A DNA stretch of 64,000 nucleotides from Biscogniauxia marginata (taxonomy: Eukaryota; Ascomycota; Sordariomycetes; Xylariales; Xylariaceae). Below are positions 36,075 through 47,633 of the stretch, in pieces. The notes beneath the pieces were generated by a model that worked only from the letters and a program-made list of their open reading frames with translations, had not been told where the DNA came from and did no database searches. The stretch spans positions 1-64,000 of the forward strand of contig MU404152.1 of NCBI GenBank assembly GCA_022695795.1, in the 5' to 3' direction. The position numbers were made by a program, and so were the translations under genes. How positions within the stretch are numbered: position 1 is the stretch's first letter; each line of letters starts with the position of its first letter.

Positions 36075-37057
36075 CTTGGCAGAACCCCCCGCAAAGTAAA
36101 GGGCATACAATAAGGGACGGCAAATTCTAAGAAAGAGGGCAAAATATCGCGGGATATATAATATACATAATTAAGACGAGCAGGTCTGATCTGATGGCTA
36201 GAGCGGGAGTTTAGATAGATGTGGTTGCTGTGGACAAGCTTGAGGCGGGCGTGGAAATTTGGACTTGTTGAGTGTTCAGCAAAAGCTTTGTACGTAGCTG
36301 ATGACCTCACATGCGCTAAAGGGTTGGGGCCCTGGGGGCAGGTACCTAGGTACTGGTTTGGCATGTGATGTTAACGAGCCATCACGAGACAACACGAGAC
36401 ACGCGCCTTCTGCTTGTCTTTCCTTCCTTCAAACCTATCGCTTATTAAAGACTGCATTATGTCGGCTTTTCTTTTCCATCGTTTCTTGTTATCGTTTCTT
36501 GTTTTCTTCCTTGTCTAATTCATGTGCCAAGGTCTCTCGATCATATATGGACTTAGCATACTTTTTGTATGTATCGAGTTACGAGGTACCTGGAAGCATA
36601 AATATTCAAAGTGTAGATATAAAGTTTGGTAAAATTGAATAGAAGCCAGAGTGAATACATATGAACAGAGTTGGGCGACGTAACTCAGAAATTCATGTTG
36701 GTCTGAATATTAGCACTATATATAAGTTGCAACTACGGGGACGTATGCAGAAACCGATGCTCTAACTTAGTCCAGCCAAAGTCCCCGCAGTGCCATTCTC
36801 CGATAAGGCCAGATTTATCACTGCGCTAGCTGCAAATGCCAATGCCGCCGCTGAGCAGCACCACCTCTGCTCCGCGCATCCTAGAAACCACTAACCTACC
36901 TGCCTAGTAGTTTACCTAGTATTTTACCTAGTATCACCACATACTAAGGATTCTTTCTCGCCCATCTTCTGCGGGTTTCAACACAACTTCCAAAGATTGG
37001 TAGTGCCAGTTTACCCCTAGCCTAGACTCCTCGAATCCCATAATTCCTCTCGCAAGT
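36075..37057. promoter_or_regulatory. Divergent promoter region of ALE1 and derlin
   Basis: 984 bp between start codons. TACCTA-like elements cluster at 36345-36355 and 36895-36935 (CTACCTGCCTAG and related). An AT-rich block lies at 36540-36740. No gene recognised. Confidence 0.55.
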
Positions 37058-37882
37058 ATGGATCCGATCATGGGTGACGGCGGCCGAAACCCCCTCGAGG
37101 CCTGGTTCTGGGAGATGCCCATATGTACGAGATGGTGGACTACTGCCACCGTCTTGATGAGCGCCCTGGTGCAGTGCCAGATGGTCACGCCTTTCCAGCT
37201 GTTCTACAGCGTGCGCACTGTCTTTCAGAAGGGAGAGGTGAGTATTGTGAAATAAAATAAAAGAACCCCCGTGCTCCGATTGCGCAGGTGTAATACTAAC
37301 ACGGCTCTGCCACATCAGTATTGGCGGATGTTGACGACCTTCCTCTACTTCGGTCCCTTCTCGCTCGATCTCTTATTCCACGTCTACTTCCTCCAGCGCT
37401 ATGCCCGTCTCCTCGAAGAGTCCTCCGGCCGATCCCCCGCCCATTTCTCCTGGCTGCTTGTCTACTCGATGGCTTTCCTCCTTCTGCTGTCGCCTATGGT
37501 CTCCATGCCATTCCTCGGGCATCCCTTGTCGTCGACACTGGTTTACATCTGGTCGCGACGGAACCCCGAGACACGTCTTAGCTTCCTGGGCCTGCTCGTA
37601 TTCACAGCGCCCTACCTGCCCTGGGTGTTGATGGGCTTCAGCCTCGTGATGCATGGGACGGTGCCTAAGGACGAGATCATGGGCGTGGTCATTGGCCACA
37701 TCTGGTACTTCTTCACCGACGTATATCCCCCGATGCACAACGGCTCGCGCCCGCTGGACCCGCCGATGTGGTGGCGTCGACTATTCGAGGGCAGACAACA
37801 AAGAGAGGAGACTGCCGATAACATTAACAACGAATTTGCAGTCGCAGGAGGACCAGAGCTCGCCCCAGCCGACGTGCGATGA
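37058..37882 (+). CDS. Derlin-family (Der1-like) ER membrane protein
   Basis: Exons 37058-37237 and 37319-37882, 247 aa; the 81-nt intron has GTGAGT, a TACTAAC branch site and ATCAG, phase 0. Derlin marks: the N-terminal PLEAWFWEMPICTRWWTT, then FQLFYSVRTVFQKGEYWRML, FLYFGPFSLDLLFHVYFLQR and RYARLLEE, with HPLSSTLVYIWSRRNP later. The WR motif (YWR) and GxxxG-like patterns of derlins are present in the rhomboid-like fold. Derlins lack the rhomboid protease dyad and help retrotranslocate misfolded ER proteins (ERAD). The last segment, GHIWYFFTDVYPPMHNG and WWRRLFEG, also fits. I cannot tell Der1 from Dfm1 orthology without an alignment; no clear SHP box (Dfm1) is visible in the short tail. Confidence 0.93.
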
Positions 37883-38840
37883 TTGTGTGTATGCATGAGT
37901 TCAACGGTTTTCTTTCTCATCTTGCAGCATACCCTCATTTATGGCGTTGGTGGAGAGGTTATAAATATTTGATTATTCAAAGTGCATTGCACAGGGGGAA
38001 TGGCGTTAACGAGACTTGATCCAACTCCAAGCATGACGAAGTGCTCTCAGTACATACAGATCAGAGCAGACAGTAAAAAAGGTGTGGATATGCTATCTTC
38101 TAGATGCTTCACAGAGGGTGTAAGCCCCAGTGAATGTCACTTGTATTACTTCGGTGGTATAGAAGAAACTACATATGGACCTACCAGGCTATAGGTAGTA
38201 GCAGGCATTACTACCTACCTACTACTGGCAAGCCCCTTCGGAATCAGATCATCTGTGACGGGATCAACTAGTCGCCACTTTACTTTGATCAATGCAGGTG
38301 GTGGCACCACAATTAAGAATCTCCAGAGGCGTCGTTATCCAGCTCGTACATAGTACATACGCGGACGGGCTAGCTCTATTGCATCATAGCCATTGAAATT
38401 GACAACATGTCGGTGCGTGTCTGCCTGACCCCGCTAACAACATGTTTTGTCTAGTAGTGCACTTCCTGTAGGTATATGATACCTACTTCTTACTAGAATG
38501 AATTCCCGGATTCCCGGGTAGATGAATAGCCCACGAAGCTTTCACGTTTTTCACCATTGAACGGCGGGCCGATCAGATCGACCCCACCACTCCAAAAAGT
38601 CCCAAGAAGCTTATTACTCGCGCAATTTGGAGTCGGCTCATACGTAAGACGGCCTTGGAGAATTATTTAAGGCCAGCATTTTCTTCCTAGGAAACCCGAT
38701 AGATCGGCTGAACGCTTGCTGCCAACTCTAATAAAGACCAAGGAAGAACAAGGTTCAACACTTTAAACCTTCAAAATACCTTTCTCCCCCAGCGAACCGC
38801 GCTGAATTAGACGACAAAAAAACTCACTTATCTCTTGAAA
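37883..38840. other. Spacer between derlin and ADI1
   Basis: No gene. Several TACCTA/TAGGTA copies are concentrated at 38178-38225, including TACCTACCTA. The last 200 bp before 38841 should be the ADI1 promoter and leader. Confidence 0.6.
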
Positions 38841-39689
38841 ATGAGGGCATACCTATACGATAACCTCCCCGTAAGTATAAGACGGCCCCGCACTCCTCTA
38901 TACATACATAACCGGCCAGTCCTGCCCACAGCCTAGATACCCAACGCCTATTTCTTCGCGTTCCCAATAACTCACCTCTTGTTTCTTAGGGCGACCAGCG
39001 TCTACCGCATGACTCGGGCAAGGACGTCGGGGAGGCCGACCTGAAGGAACTAGGCGTGCTATACTACCGCTTCAAGGATGTGGCCAACGTCGACGAGCTG
39101 GCCAAGGAGCGCGGGTACAGGAACCGCGACGAGATCACCGTGTCGCCCGAAAAGATGGGCGCCGTCTACGAGGACAAGGTCAAGAGTTTCTTCCATGAGC
39201 ACCTGCACGAGGACGAGGAGATCCGCTACATCCGCGACGGCCAGGGCTTCTTCGACGTCCGCTCCAAGGACGACGAGTGGGTGCGCATCCAGCTTGAGAA
39301 GGTAAGCTCGCAACGGGCGGCCCGCAAGAAGGCGCGCTTAGGATACGCTCTGAGCACGTCGAGCATCTAACCGCCGATTGCGGTTGCGCACGGAGCGGTT
39401 GCGCTGACCGAGTTCCATCACAGGATGACCTGATCATCTTGCCCCCGGGCATCTACCACAGGTTCACCACGGACGAGGCAAACGTAAGTCGGTCCCTCAT
39501 AACAACCACACAATACGGAATATGTACGCAGGAGGAGCCTAGAGACTAATATACATTGGTTGCGTAAAGTACATCCAAGCGATGCGCCTCTTCAAGGACG
39601 AGCCCAAGTGGACTCCCCTCAACCGGTCGGGCGACCTAGATGCGAACGAGCACCGCCAGACATACGTCAAGCAGTACATCAGTGTATGA
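38841..39689 (+). CDS. ADI1: Acireductone dioxygenase (ARD, methionine salvage)
   Basis: Four exons, 38841-38870, 38990-39301, 39424-39483 and 39570-39689, 173 aa, the normal size. Introns have GTAAGT/GTAAGC donors and consistent phase 0. The cupin metal site reads [15 protein letters not shown] (two His and Glu), preceded by [16 protein letters not shown], with the last histidine in [13 protein letters not shown]. The start [20 protein letters not shown] is typical. Family knowledge: with Fe(II) the enzyme converts acireductone to 2-keto-4-methylthiobutyrate and formate, the last oxidative step recycling methylthioadenosine to methionine; with Ni(II) it makes an off-pathway product and CO. 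Expected in cytosol and nucleus. No other methionine-salvage gene adjoins it. Confidence 0.96.
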
Positions 39690-40506
39690 TTGATTGGTCG
39701 CCGAGATGGAAAGCCCCTTTTTCACGTAAAAGTAGTTGGTCGGGGCGATAGCGGTAATGATGGAGATAGCGATGTTTATGGCCTTGGTGTAGGTAGTTAG
39801 TTGTCTTCTCACAAAAGGGGTTCGCAACGGATTTGGGTAGATTTGATTTGGCGATATGATGAATGAATAAAAATAAACCCTGAAAGCTTTCTCTCGATTG
39901 CAGGCCATTGGGTGCATTGAGATGAACATTGAAGTAATTTATCGTGCTATTCGACTTGGGCCTGTCGACGTCAAAGTTCTACTCATACGAGCTATATAGG
40001 TAGGTACTTGCCTACTTCCAAGTACCAGTTATATCTCAGTGCGGTAGCTAAGTCAGTCGAAAAGAAGTAGTGTTACATGGAAACATGAATTAGGTATATA
40101 GTATGTTGTGAAATTTGAACTGGTAAAATATTTAAAATAGGTGTACGGTTATTGGCGGATTCACGACCTGATCTATGGAACTTTGCAGATGATGATAGCT
40201 ACACTAACTAATGTAGGTCAATTGACTGGTTGATAGTAACTAGAACGGAGTTTGGTGTGGATTGACGCTGTATGTAATAATGCGGGGTTTTAGTCTCCAA
40301 AGTCACAGTGGACTTTACTCAGCTCTCTTCCGGCAGCTCCCCCTACACTACATGCAGGATGCATGGAAAATAATTACTCGCTCTTTTCTTCTTTAGTCAA
40401 GCCTACTATCCAAGCCGGTAGTATTCGGTATTGATTAAATATGCTGGAGCATAGAGCAAGACGGACCAGTATCGCAGAATGACGACCTGTCGATAGAAAC
40501 AAGACA
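39690..40506. other. Spacer between ADI1 and the SDR gene
   Basis: No gene. A TAGGTAGGTA copy lies at about 39997-40007 and AT-rich DNA at 40080-40300. Likely ADI1 3' UTR and SDR promoter. Confidence 0.6.
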
Positions 40507-41657
40507 ATGGATTCCAAATCTGTTGTGTCTGATGCCGCCGCCGCTTCACCCGGCGGGAGCCTTAGTGTTTCTAGGGGGAAGCTACTTTTGCCTGCAAGTT
40601 GCGAGCCTCCTCTGCCAAACTCGCCGCGGAAACAGCTCGTGTGGGTTGTAAGTCGTCTCGCCCTTCGCATGTAATTCTGAGGACCTTGGCTCACCGCAAC
40701 TCCCAGGTCTTCGGAGGCACTGGCCATATGGGCCGCTCGCTCGTCAAATGTGCTCTAGCAAGAGGTGATCGCGTGACAGATGTAGGTCGCACCTTTGAGA
40801 CCACCCCGGAGGAAATGGCGAACCAGCACGAGAACTGTCTGGGCATGCTGTGCGACGTGCGCGCGCGACAGAGCGTCGCACGGGTCATCGAGAAGACGCT
40901 GGAGCACTTCGGACACATAGACGTGGTGGCCAACTGCTCTGGGTACGGCGTGATCGGGGCGTGCGAGGACCAGGACGAGCACGAGATCCGTAACCAGTTC
41001 GAGACCAACTTCATGGGCACTTTGCACATCATCCAAGCGACCCTACCATACTTCCGTCAGCAGAGCGCCGGGCGTTACCTGATCTTCAGCTCTACGAGCG
41101 GCGCTCTCGGGGTGCCGGGTCTCGGTCCCTACTGCGCTACGAAGTACGCTGTCGAAGGTCTCATCGAGGCCATGCTCTACGAGATCGACTCATTCAACAT
41201 CAAGGCCACGCTGGTGGAGCCCGGGTTGGTGAGACGGGACGAGCCGGACTCGAGCATCAACCCCCTGCCCACGTGGGGGCACTTCCTCATCAAGCCCGCG
41301 AGCGAGGCGTACGCGCACGCGGCGTCCCCAGCGCTCCATGCCAAGCGCATGGTGCAATGGCTCGGGGACCGCCAGCCCACAAGCGCGGTCAAGTGTGCGG
41401 AGCTCGTGTGGCAGCTCGCCCACTGCTCGTACCCGCCGCTGCGGCTGGTGCTGGGCAGCTACGCCATCGAGAGCATCCGCGACCGCCTCCGGTCCGTGAC
41501 CGAGGAGCTCGAGGACTGGAAACACCTGAATTACCCCGCGGCCCTGGAGCCGGAAGCTCCTCCTTCCTCCTCTACAGCGGCAGCGGACAAGCACGAGCAC
41601 GAGCGGGAAGACGATACCGGGGACTCTAATACGGAGGTTCAGAGCCATGCTACTTGA
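40507..41657 (+). CDS. Short-chain dehydrogenase/reductase with divergent cofactor loop
   Basis: Exons 40507-40647 and 40707-41657 (59-nt intron, GTAAGT/CCCAG, phase 0), 363 aa. Residues 1-45 are a Ser/Ala/Pro-rich N-terminal extension. The Rossmann fold starts at QLVWVVFGGTGHMGRSLVK. The usual TGxxxGxG is shortened to TGHMGR and the usual NNAG reads NCSG. The catalytic set is otherwise present: Ser in IFSSTSGALG, YxxxK as GPYCATKYAVEG, and the PG element VEPGLV. The overall pattern fits classical SDRs acting on small carbonyls or alcohols with NAD(P)H. The substrate is not predictable. The C-terminus (about 330-363) is Ser/Asp/Glu/His-rich. The two changed motifs may lower cofactor binding or reflect a different exon border. 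Confidence 0.85.
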
Positions 41658-42582
41658 GGGGTAAAAAGGGGGGGTGGCTTCTTCTCCTAGTTACCATTAA
41701 CAGACAATACTATACATATCTACAGGAGAAATTGACTTGTTTTACGAGAATCAATGCCGTTTCAGAACTACGGACGGAGGATCGGAGTCTAGGTACTCGG
41801 GCTAAAGCCGAAGGAAGATATCGACCAGGCCCTGACTTGCACCTATTTTAAGGCCTAACACTATAGGGAAAGGAGGGTTCTAGACAGAGTGATGGAGAGA
41901 TTCCTAAAGCCTAGGTGAGCTTTGAAGTGTAAAATGTACTATGTATATACTAGTAGTTACATCCGAGGCGGGCGTGGGGGTATTTATAGAATACGTACCT
42001 AGGTATGGTGAGTAAAGACCTGTTGTTAATGAATTAAAATCTTGATTTTATACACAATTTTATGCATTTAAGCAGCATGACTGCCTAGTCCCAGCGGCAC
42101 GGACGAGCAGACATAAAATTAGTATACATTACCTAAGATTATAAGATTACAGGGCAGCACGAGCTAAGCCGCATCGGGTCTCCACAAGGGGCAGCCTACC
42201 TACCACATGTCCCTTCGATGCCACTCGTCCTCAATGGTACCTCGTAAATTACCCTGATCAAATCCCCAGACACGCGTTCTTCCTCCGTCAAGGGAAAGAT
42301 TTCTTCGCTCGTTGAGAACTTGTTTCGTTGAAGGCCCTTCTATTCTTTTTTTCGTCCGTTGTCTCTCGAGCCCTTGCGCAACGCGCGTTAGTCCACACAA
42401 CTCCGCCTCATCCACAGATCGTCCTCCCCTTTATCCGTCCAGGGCCTCTTTTTTTTTTTTCTTATCTCGATCTCCCCGACCTTCGCCCTCCAGTCGATTG
42501 AGCGTCAGCACGAAGGACAGACAGACTGCCCATTCGCAGACACGGCCACGATCTTCAGCGAATAGATCACATCACCGCAAAG
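41658..42582. other. Spacer and leader before the GDP-mannose transporter
   Basis: No gene. The AT-rich left half carries TACCTAGG-type elements near 41995-42005 and 42190-42200. From 42270 to 42582 the sequence is C/T-rich with a T11 run, typical of a fungal leader. Confidence 0.6.
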
Positions 42583-43940
42583 ATGTCGGATAAGAAGAAC
42601 GAGGACTACGCCATCCGCATGCCCGACTCGGCGATGCGAAGTCCCTATGGCGGAGAGAAGGACCCTTTCATCCCGCCGCGCCCGTCGCGCGCCTCATCGC
42701 AACACCAGCTCTCCTCGCGGATCGCCAAGATCGAGAACAACCCGACCGTCTCCATCCTGGCCTACTGCATGTCCTCGATCAGTATGACCGTCGTCAACAA
42801 ATATGTCGTGTCTGGGTCCGAGTGGAATCTGAACTTTTTCTACCTTGCCGTCCAGGTAAATAGTCACGTCGTTGCGTCTCGGCGATAAGGGTATAGGAAC
42901 TCGCTGACCTCTCTGCCGCAGTCGATCGTTTGTATAGTGACCATCGAAGCCTGCAAGCAAGCCGGCCTGATCAAGAACCTGGCTCCTTTCGACGTGAACA
43001 AGGGAAAGCGATGTACGTATTAGCACCGATGTAGTTGGTTTGAAGTGGCGGTATCCTCGGGTTGCTAACGGACGTGCAGGGTTCCCGATCTCCCTCCTCC
43101 TAGTCGGTATGATCTACACGAGCACAAAATCACTACAATATTTGTCGGTTCCTGTGTATACGATCTTCAAGAACTTGACTATTATTGTCATTGCCTATGG
43201 CGAGGTTCTATGGTTTGGAGGAAGCGTTACACCACTGGCACTTCTGTCCTTTGGTCTCATGGTTCTCAGCTCCGTTGTTGCGGCCTGGGCGGACACTCGA
43301 AGTGCTAGTCAAACTCCCGAGGCTGCTGCCGCCCTTGCTACGCTGAATGCCGGATATGCCTGGATGGGTCTCAACGTCTTCTGTACCGCATCCTACGTTC
43401 TAGGCATGCGCAAGGTCATCAAGAACATGAACTTCAAGGATTGGGATAGTAAGTCATGCCATGTATCGAGAGGCTAAACCCGGCCGCTAACTTGGAGCAG
43501 CTATGTTCTACAACAACCTTCTTACCATCCCTGTTCTCATTGTCTGCTCCCTCATCGCCGAAGACTGGTCGAGTGACAACCTGACCCGGAACTTCCCCCC
43601 CGAGTCACGGAATGCTCTCTTCATCGGTATGATCTACTCCGGCATGGCTGCTATCTTCATCTCGTACTGCTCCGCGTGGTGCATCCGTGTTACGTCGTCG
43701 ACTACCTACTCGATGGTCGGAGCCCTCAACAAGCTCCCGATTGCTGTCAGCGGTCTGATCTTCTTCTCGGCGCCGGTGACGGTTGGTAGTGTTTCGGCCA
43801 TTTTCATTGGTTTCGTCAGCGGTATTGTGTATGCTTGGGCCAAGGTGCGCCAGTCGCAGTTGGCTAAGAACTCGCTGCCAACGACGCAACCTGCGATCAG
43901 CGCCAGCTCACAGAGCAACCGCGATGCTGCCAACTCCTAG
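42583..43940 (+). CDS. VRG4: GDP-mannose transporter, Golgi (Vrg4/Gmt1)
   Basis: Four exons, 42583-42855, 42922-43012, 43080-43448 and 43501-43940, 390 aa; introns 66, 67 and 52 nt, all consensus, phases 0, 1 and 1. The cytosolic N-terminus precedes about ten membrane spans. Signatures: [40 protein letters not shown], the conserved FYNN ([13 protein letters not shown]), and the nucleotide-sugar GALNK motif in [16 protein letters not shown]. Family knowledge: Vrg4 exchanges cytosolic GDP-mannose for luminal GMP, supplying Golgi mannosyltransferases for cell-wall mannoprotein and glycolipid synthesis. The Ala-rich segment between spans ([13 protein letters not shown]) is a normal loop. Confidence 0.96.
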
Positions 43941-45311
43941 AAGGGGACAGGAAAGGTGTTGTAGGCGATGGCACGCTTCTAAGTCCCCGAGACTGCGCGC
44001 CAGTAGAGCGAGTTACATTCTGAATGGGCAGCATACTGCGAGCCGGTTAAGCAAGCCGACCGACGCCCCTCCATTTCCGACTACCTTACTGTATAATATT
44101 TGTTCAACTCAGATTTGAAGTCGAGTTAGGGGAGGGGCTGTCGATTCTGGTATAAAACTTTTTAACAAAACTTACGAGAAAACGGAGCTCTACGGACCAC
44201 ATACATTTTGGACGGCGCATCAACAAGGGAGACGAGGAATTTCTCGATTCGATCCCCGGGGACAAATAATCACAAAACAACCTTTGGACTTTTGAGGGGG
44301 GGGTCAGACGAAATGCAAGAGGGACAAAACAGAAAGGGAAAAAAAAAGACAAGACATGATAGTACGAGTTATTTAGGGTGCCTATAATAGATATATCAAA
44401 TTTACAGTCCTTCCTTGGTTAGCCCTGCAATTGAGGTAGTACATATTTCGGTAGTGTGAGTGTGGGATGTCGTGGTGTTGTAACTTATGCGTACGGAGTA
44501 AACCGTAGGTGTATGGTTGATACCTAGGTAATGATATGTATGAGCTGCATGCATCGATTTTCGGTCCCTTATTACCAGGTAGTGGACCTGACCTTGCCTT
44601 GCCCGCCAGTGACAATCTTAGCTCCGTATAAATTGTGGGCACTGTGGCTAGTGTGTGAGGTACCTGTTCTCGAATTTCCATTTAGTGGAACCATCCAATG
44701 GGAGAGCTGCAAGGGAGGCGGCTGAAGGGGTGACAGGGGTTTTAATTGAAATGGCTGGGGTCGCGCGTTGGGGCGTGTGCCGTCGCGTCTGAGTTGCGAC
44801 GGGTTGCTCTTGTGGTTCGAGATTTCGATTACCAGCCACTTGAATTTCGTCCTTAATTTTTTCCTACATTCCCATTTCTTTCACTCACCCGGCTTCGGAT
44901 CTAATTGTTCTTCTTTCTTTCCTACCACTTTTCCCTGTCTCTCTCCTCCTCCTTCTTCCTTCGAGGAATGTTCTGCTAGCCGATTTCGTTAGCGAAAAGA
45001 AGAAGAAAAAAAGGCCCTCTACATTCTCTACGCCAGAATCCATCCTCTCCTGTCGCACTTCCCTTTCGCAACTTACGCTTGAAGCCAACATCTCTACCTA
45101 ACATATAATACTTCTTTCGAGATACACCCGAGCCCTTTTCTGCTCAGGTTCCTGCGATCGCGACTCGGACGACTTGCGCCCGCTCGAGATCCCACTCTTT
45201 GACATTTACGCCGAGTCGCACTGATCATCTATACTGTATATACCCGGATCGGGAATCTCGTCCTCACTTGCATCCTCACGCAGCGCTTCTCTCTGCTCTC
45301 GCGACTGAGCC
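43941..45311. other. Spacer between VRG4 and the CENP-A gene
   Basis: No gene I can support; apparent frames around 44382-44681 and 45199-45492 overlap promoter or reverse-strand low complexity. C/T-rich sequence from 44860 to 45300 is the likely leader of the CENP-A gene. Confidence 0.6.
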
Positions 45312-45982
45312 ATGCGTCGGTCATCGGCCGGCGGTCCCCGGAGATGGGGAGCCAAGGGCCCTAATTTTCGAGGAGGACGAGGCGGGCGAGGCGGGCGGAG
45401 CAGTGGAGGAGGCGCGCCGGCTGTATTACGTAGGTTTTCCCGCGCCCCTACGCGACGTTTTCGTCGCCTTTTCTTCCCCAGACGCGCCGTAATGTGCAAT
45501 TGGCGACCCATTGACTGACTCGATGCTTGAATAACACAGCCGGCGACCCTATTCCCTACCCGCGAAAGCGAAGATACCGGCCCGGCACCCTGGCGCTGAG
45601 AGAGATCCGAAGACTACAGAACAACACAGACCTGCTGATACGAAAGCTACCTTTCTCCCGACTGGTAAGTTTCCTCTCTCCCTTTTTCTTTCCGTCTTCT
45701 GCCTTGCGCTGCCCACCCCATCGGGCAGGATGAGAACATGTCCGGCTGACCGCGGCGAACGTACAGGTCCGCGAGATAGCGCTTAGCGTCCGCCCGCGCG
45801 ACGAGGGCATGCGGTGGCAGTCGCAGGCCATCATGGCCCTGCAGGAGGCGGCCGAGGCCTTCCTCGTGCACCTCTTCGAGGACACGAATCTCTGCGCCAT
45901 ACACGCCAAGCGCGTTACCATCATGCAGAAGGACATCCAGCTCGCGCGGCGCATACGCGGCGTCTGGGGGGGCATTGGCTAA
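45312..45982 (+). CDS. CENPA: Centromeric histone H3 variant (CENP-A/CENH3/Cse4)
   Basis: Exons 45312-45429, 45540-45664 and 45767-45982, 152 aa; phases 1 and 0. The N-tail (about 40 residues) is [20 protein letters not shown] plus further RGG repeats, unlike canonical H3, which would have ARTKQTARKS. The histone fold starts [20 protein letters not shown], continues through [20 protein letters not shown], has the variable loop [15 protein letters not shown], and ends with [20 protein letters not shown] and RRIRGVWGG. The longer loop 1, the divergent tail and the RRIRGVWGG end fit CENP-A, not H3.1/H3.3. Family knowledge: it replaces H3 in centromeric nucleosomes and seeds the kinetochore. Intron 1 (110 nt, GTAGGT/CACAG) is placed by phase; the GTATTA donor six bases earlier is less likely. 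The exact first-exon boundary is the main uncertainty. Confidence 0.94.
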
Positions 45983-47633
45983 GGAAACAAGTGTTACTGC
46001 CAGACACGAGACACAGAGCTATACCGCCGATGCCGGGTGGGGGGGTTATCTAGGCACACATACGTCCTGTAGGCCTGGTGTCTCCCTCGATGAAGGACCT
46101 GCGGTGACGCTCTCGGGGGAGCTCCAGGTTCTACATTGTACTGCTATCTTGATCTGCTGTGGCCTTTGTCATCCCGGTTTTTTTCTTCTTTTTCTTCCCT
46201 CTCCGCCTCCCCTCCCCGGCTCGTGGTGCATACGTGCTTAGCACGATGGGTTTACGCATTTACATATGTGTGTGTGTGTGTGTGTGTGTGTTTGACGGAG
46301 GAAAGTGTGCAGGGAGGGTATAAATGTACGATCAGGATGGAAACAGAAAGAAGGAGAAGAAGGGAGGGAAAAAACTGAAAAAGCATTATGGGTGATAAGA
46401 GGGCAGTTCCACTGTGCCTTTTTACCCTTTTACTATTATATTTTTTTTCGCATTGGTCGGCTATGGTCAGGACTGGGAAGAAGGGGTTGTGATCCCCCTG
46501 AGAAATAAATCGGCGTTTAAAGGGAGAGGACGGGGGAGGTGTTAAGTGGCAAAGGCGGGAATGGATCGATATTTCAAAATCGATCATCAAGCGAGCATAC
46601 AAGCAAAGCATACAAGCAAGTAAACAGACGGGCAGGCATGTTGGCCTCGATTTTTTTCGGCTTCTTTTCATCTCACATGAGATGGAAAGGTGGATGATTT
46701 GGAAGGAGATAAAGAGGATGATGGCTATATGTTTTCTGCCCCGTGTCTGTGTTTGATTTTCATTTTGCTTGCTCTGAAAGATACCTTAGATACACCTCGA
46801 TGCTATTTATGCTGAGTAGTAGTCATATTCTACCTACTAAATATACCTGTGCCATGCATATCTAAATTACACGGCGTCTGATTCTCTCGGGAAAGAATTG
46901 AGTAAACTTACTTGCCTATGGGAGTCTGGGCATTTATGTACTCGGTACGGAATACATATCTTAGTATCTTGAAGGTGGTATGCTATCTATAAAGTTGGGC
47001 TAGAAACTGCCGAGGAGAATGCAATGAAACCAATAGTGTTTTTATAAAACCCCCACGTGGTAATATTAGGTAGATATCTATGGTGTGAGGTAAGTAGGTA
47101 TGTATATTCATTAGCTGCAGGTACCAAAAAAGACGTTAAAACTAAGATGAACAACCTAACAACCTACCTACGTTAACCGTAATCGGAATGCGTCAGCACC
47201 GTATTGTGGCAGAACCTCCTTGGTGATACAAAGTGACGTCAACGCCGAAAAAGCTTATATGTACCTACCTACCCCTGGCAACTCGGACCCTACCTTGAGG
47301 TTTTTTGATTTATACAATCCACTCGTCACATCACACGCTCTCACTCTCCTCGCCAGATCGCAACAATCAAGACCAAAAGGCACGGTGTTTTCAATTGTGA
47401 GATACGGAGAGAGGGTGTGCATACGAGATGAGAGATATATTTTGAACTACCTACCTACCTAAACAACAACAACAACAACAAAACACCCCTTCTCCCTCCT
47501 GCTCCGAACTTACGCAAATCCAACCCTCCCCCTTACATACCTCATACACACATTTCCCCTACCCTATTCCCCATTCCCGAAAATCTCCCCTCCTCCACCA
47601 AACATAAAAAAAACCACCTCAGAAAAAAAACCA
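45983..47633. other. Spacer between the CENP-A and FUN14 genes
   Basis: No gene. Left part is T/G-rich 3' UTR with a (TG)12 microsatellite. TACCTACCTA is found near 47262-47271 and a fourfold version near 47449-47460, with further copies at 46830-46845, 47085-47100 and 47160-47170. (AAC)6 lies at 47462-47480. C-rich leader precedes 47634. Confidence 0.6.
46267..46290. repeat. (TG)12 microsatellite
   Basis: Twelve TG units in the spacer after the CENP-A gene. Probably in its 3' UTR; could form Z-DNA and vary among strains. Confidence 0.9.
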
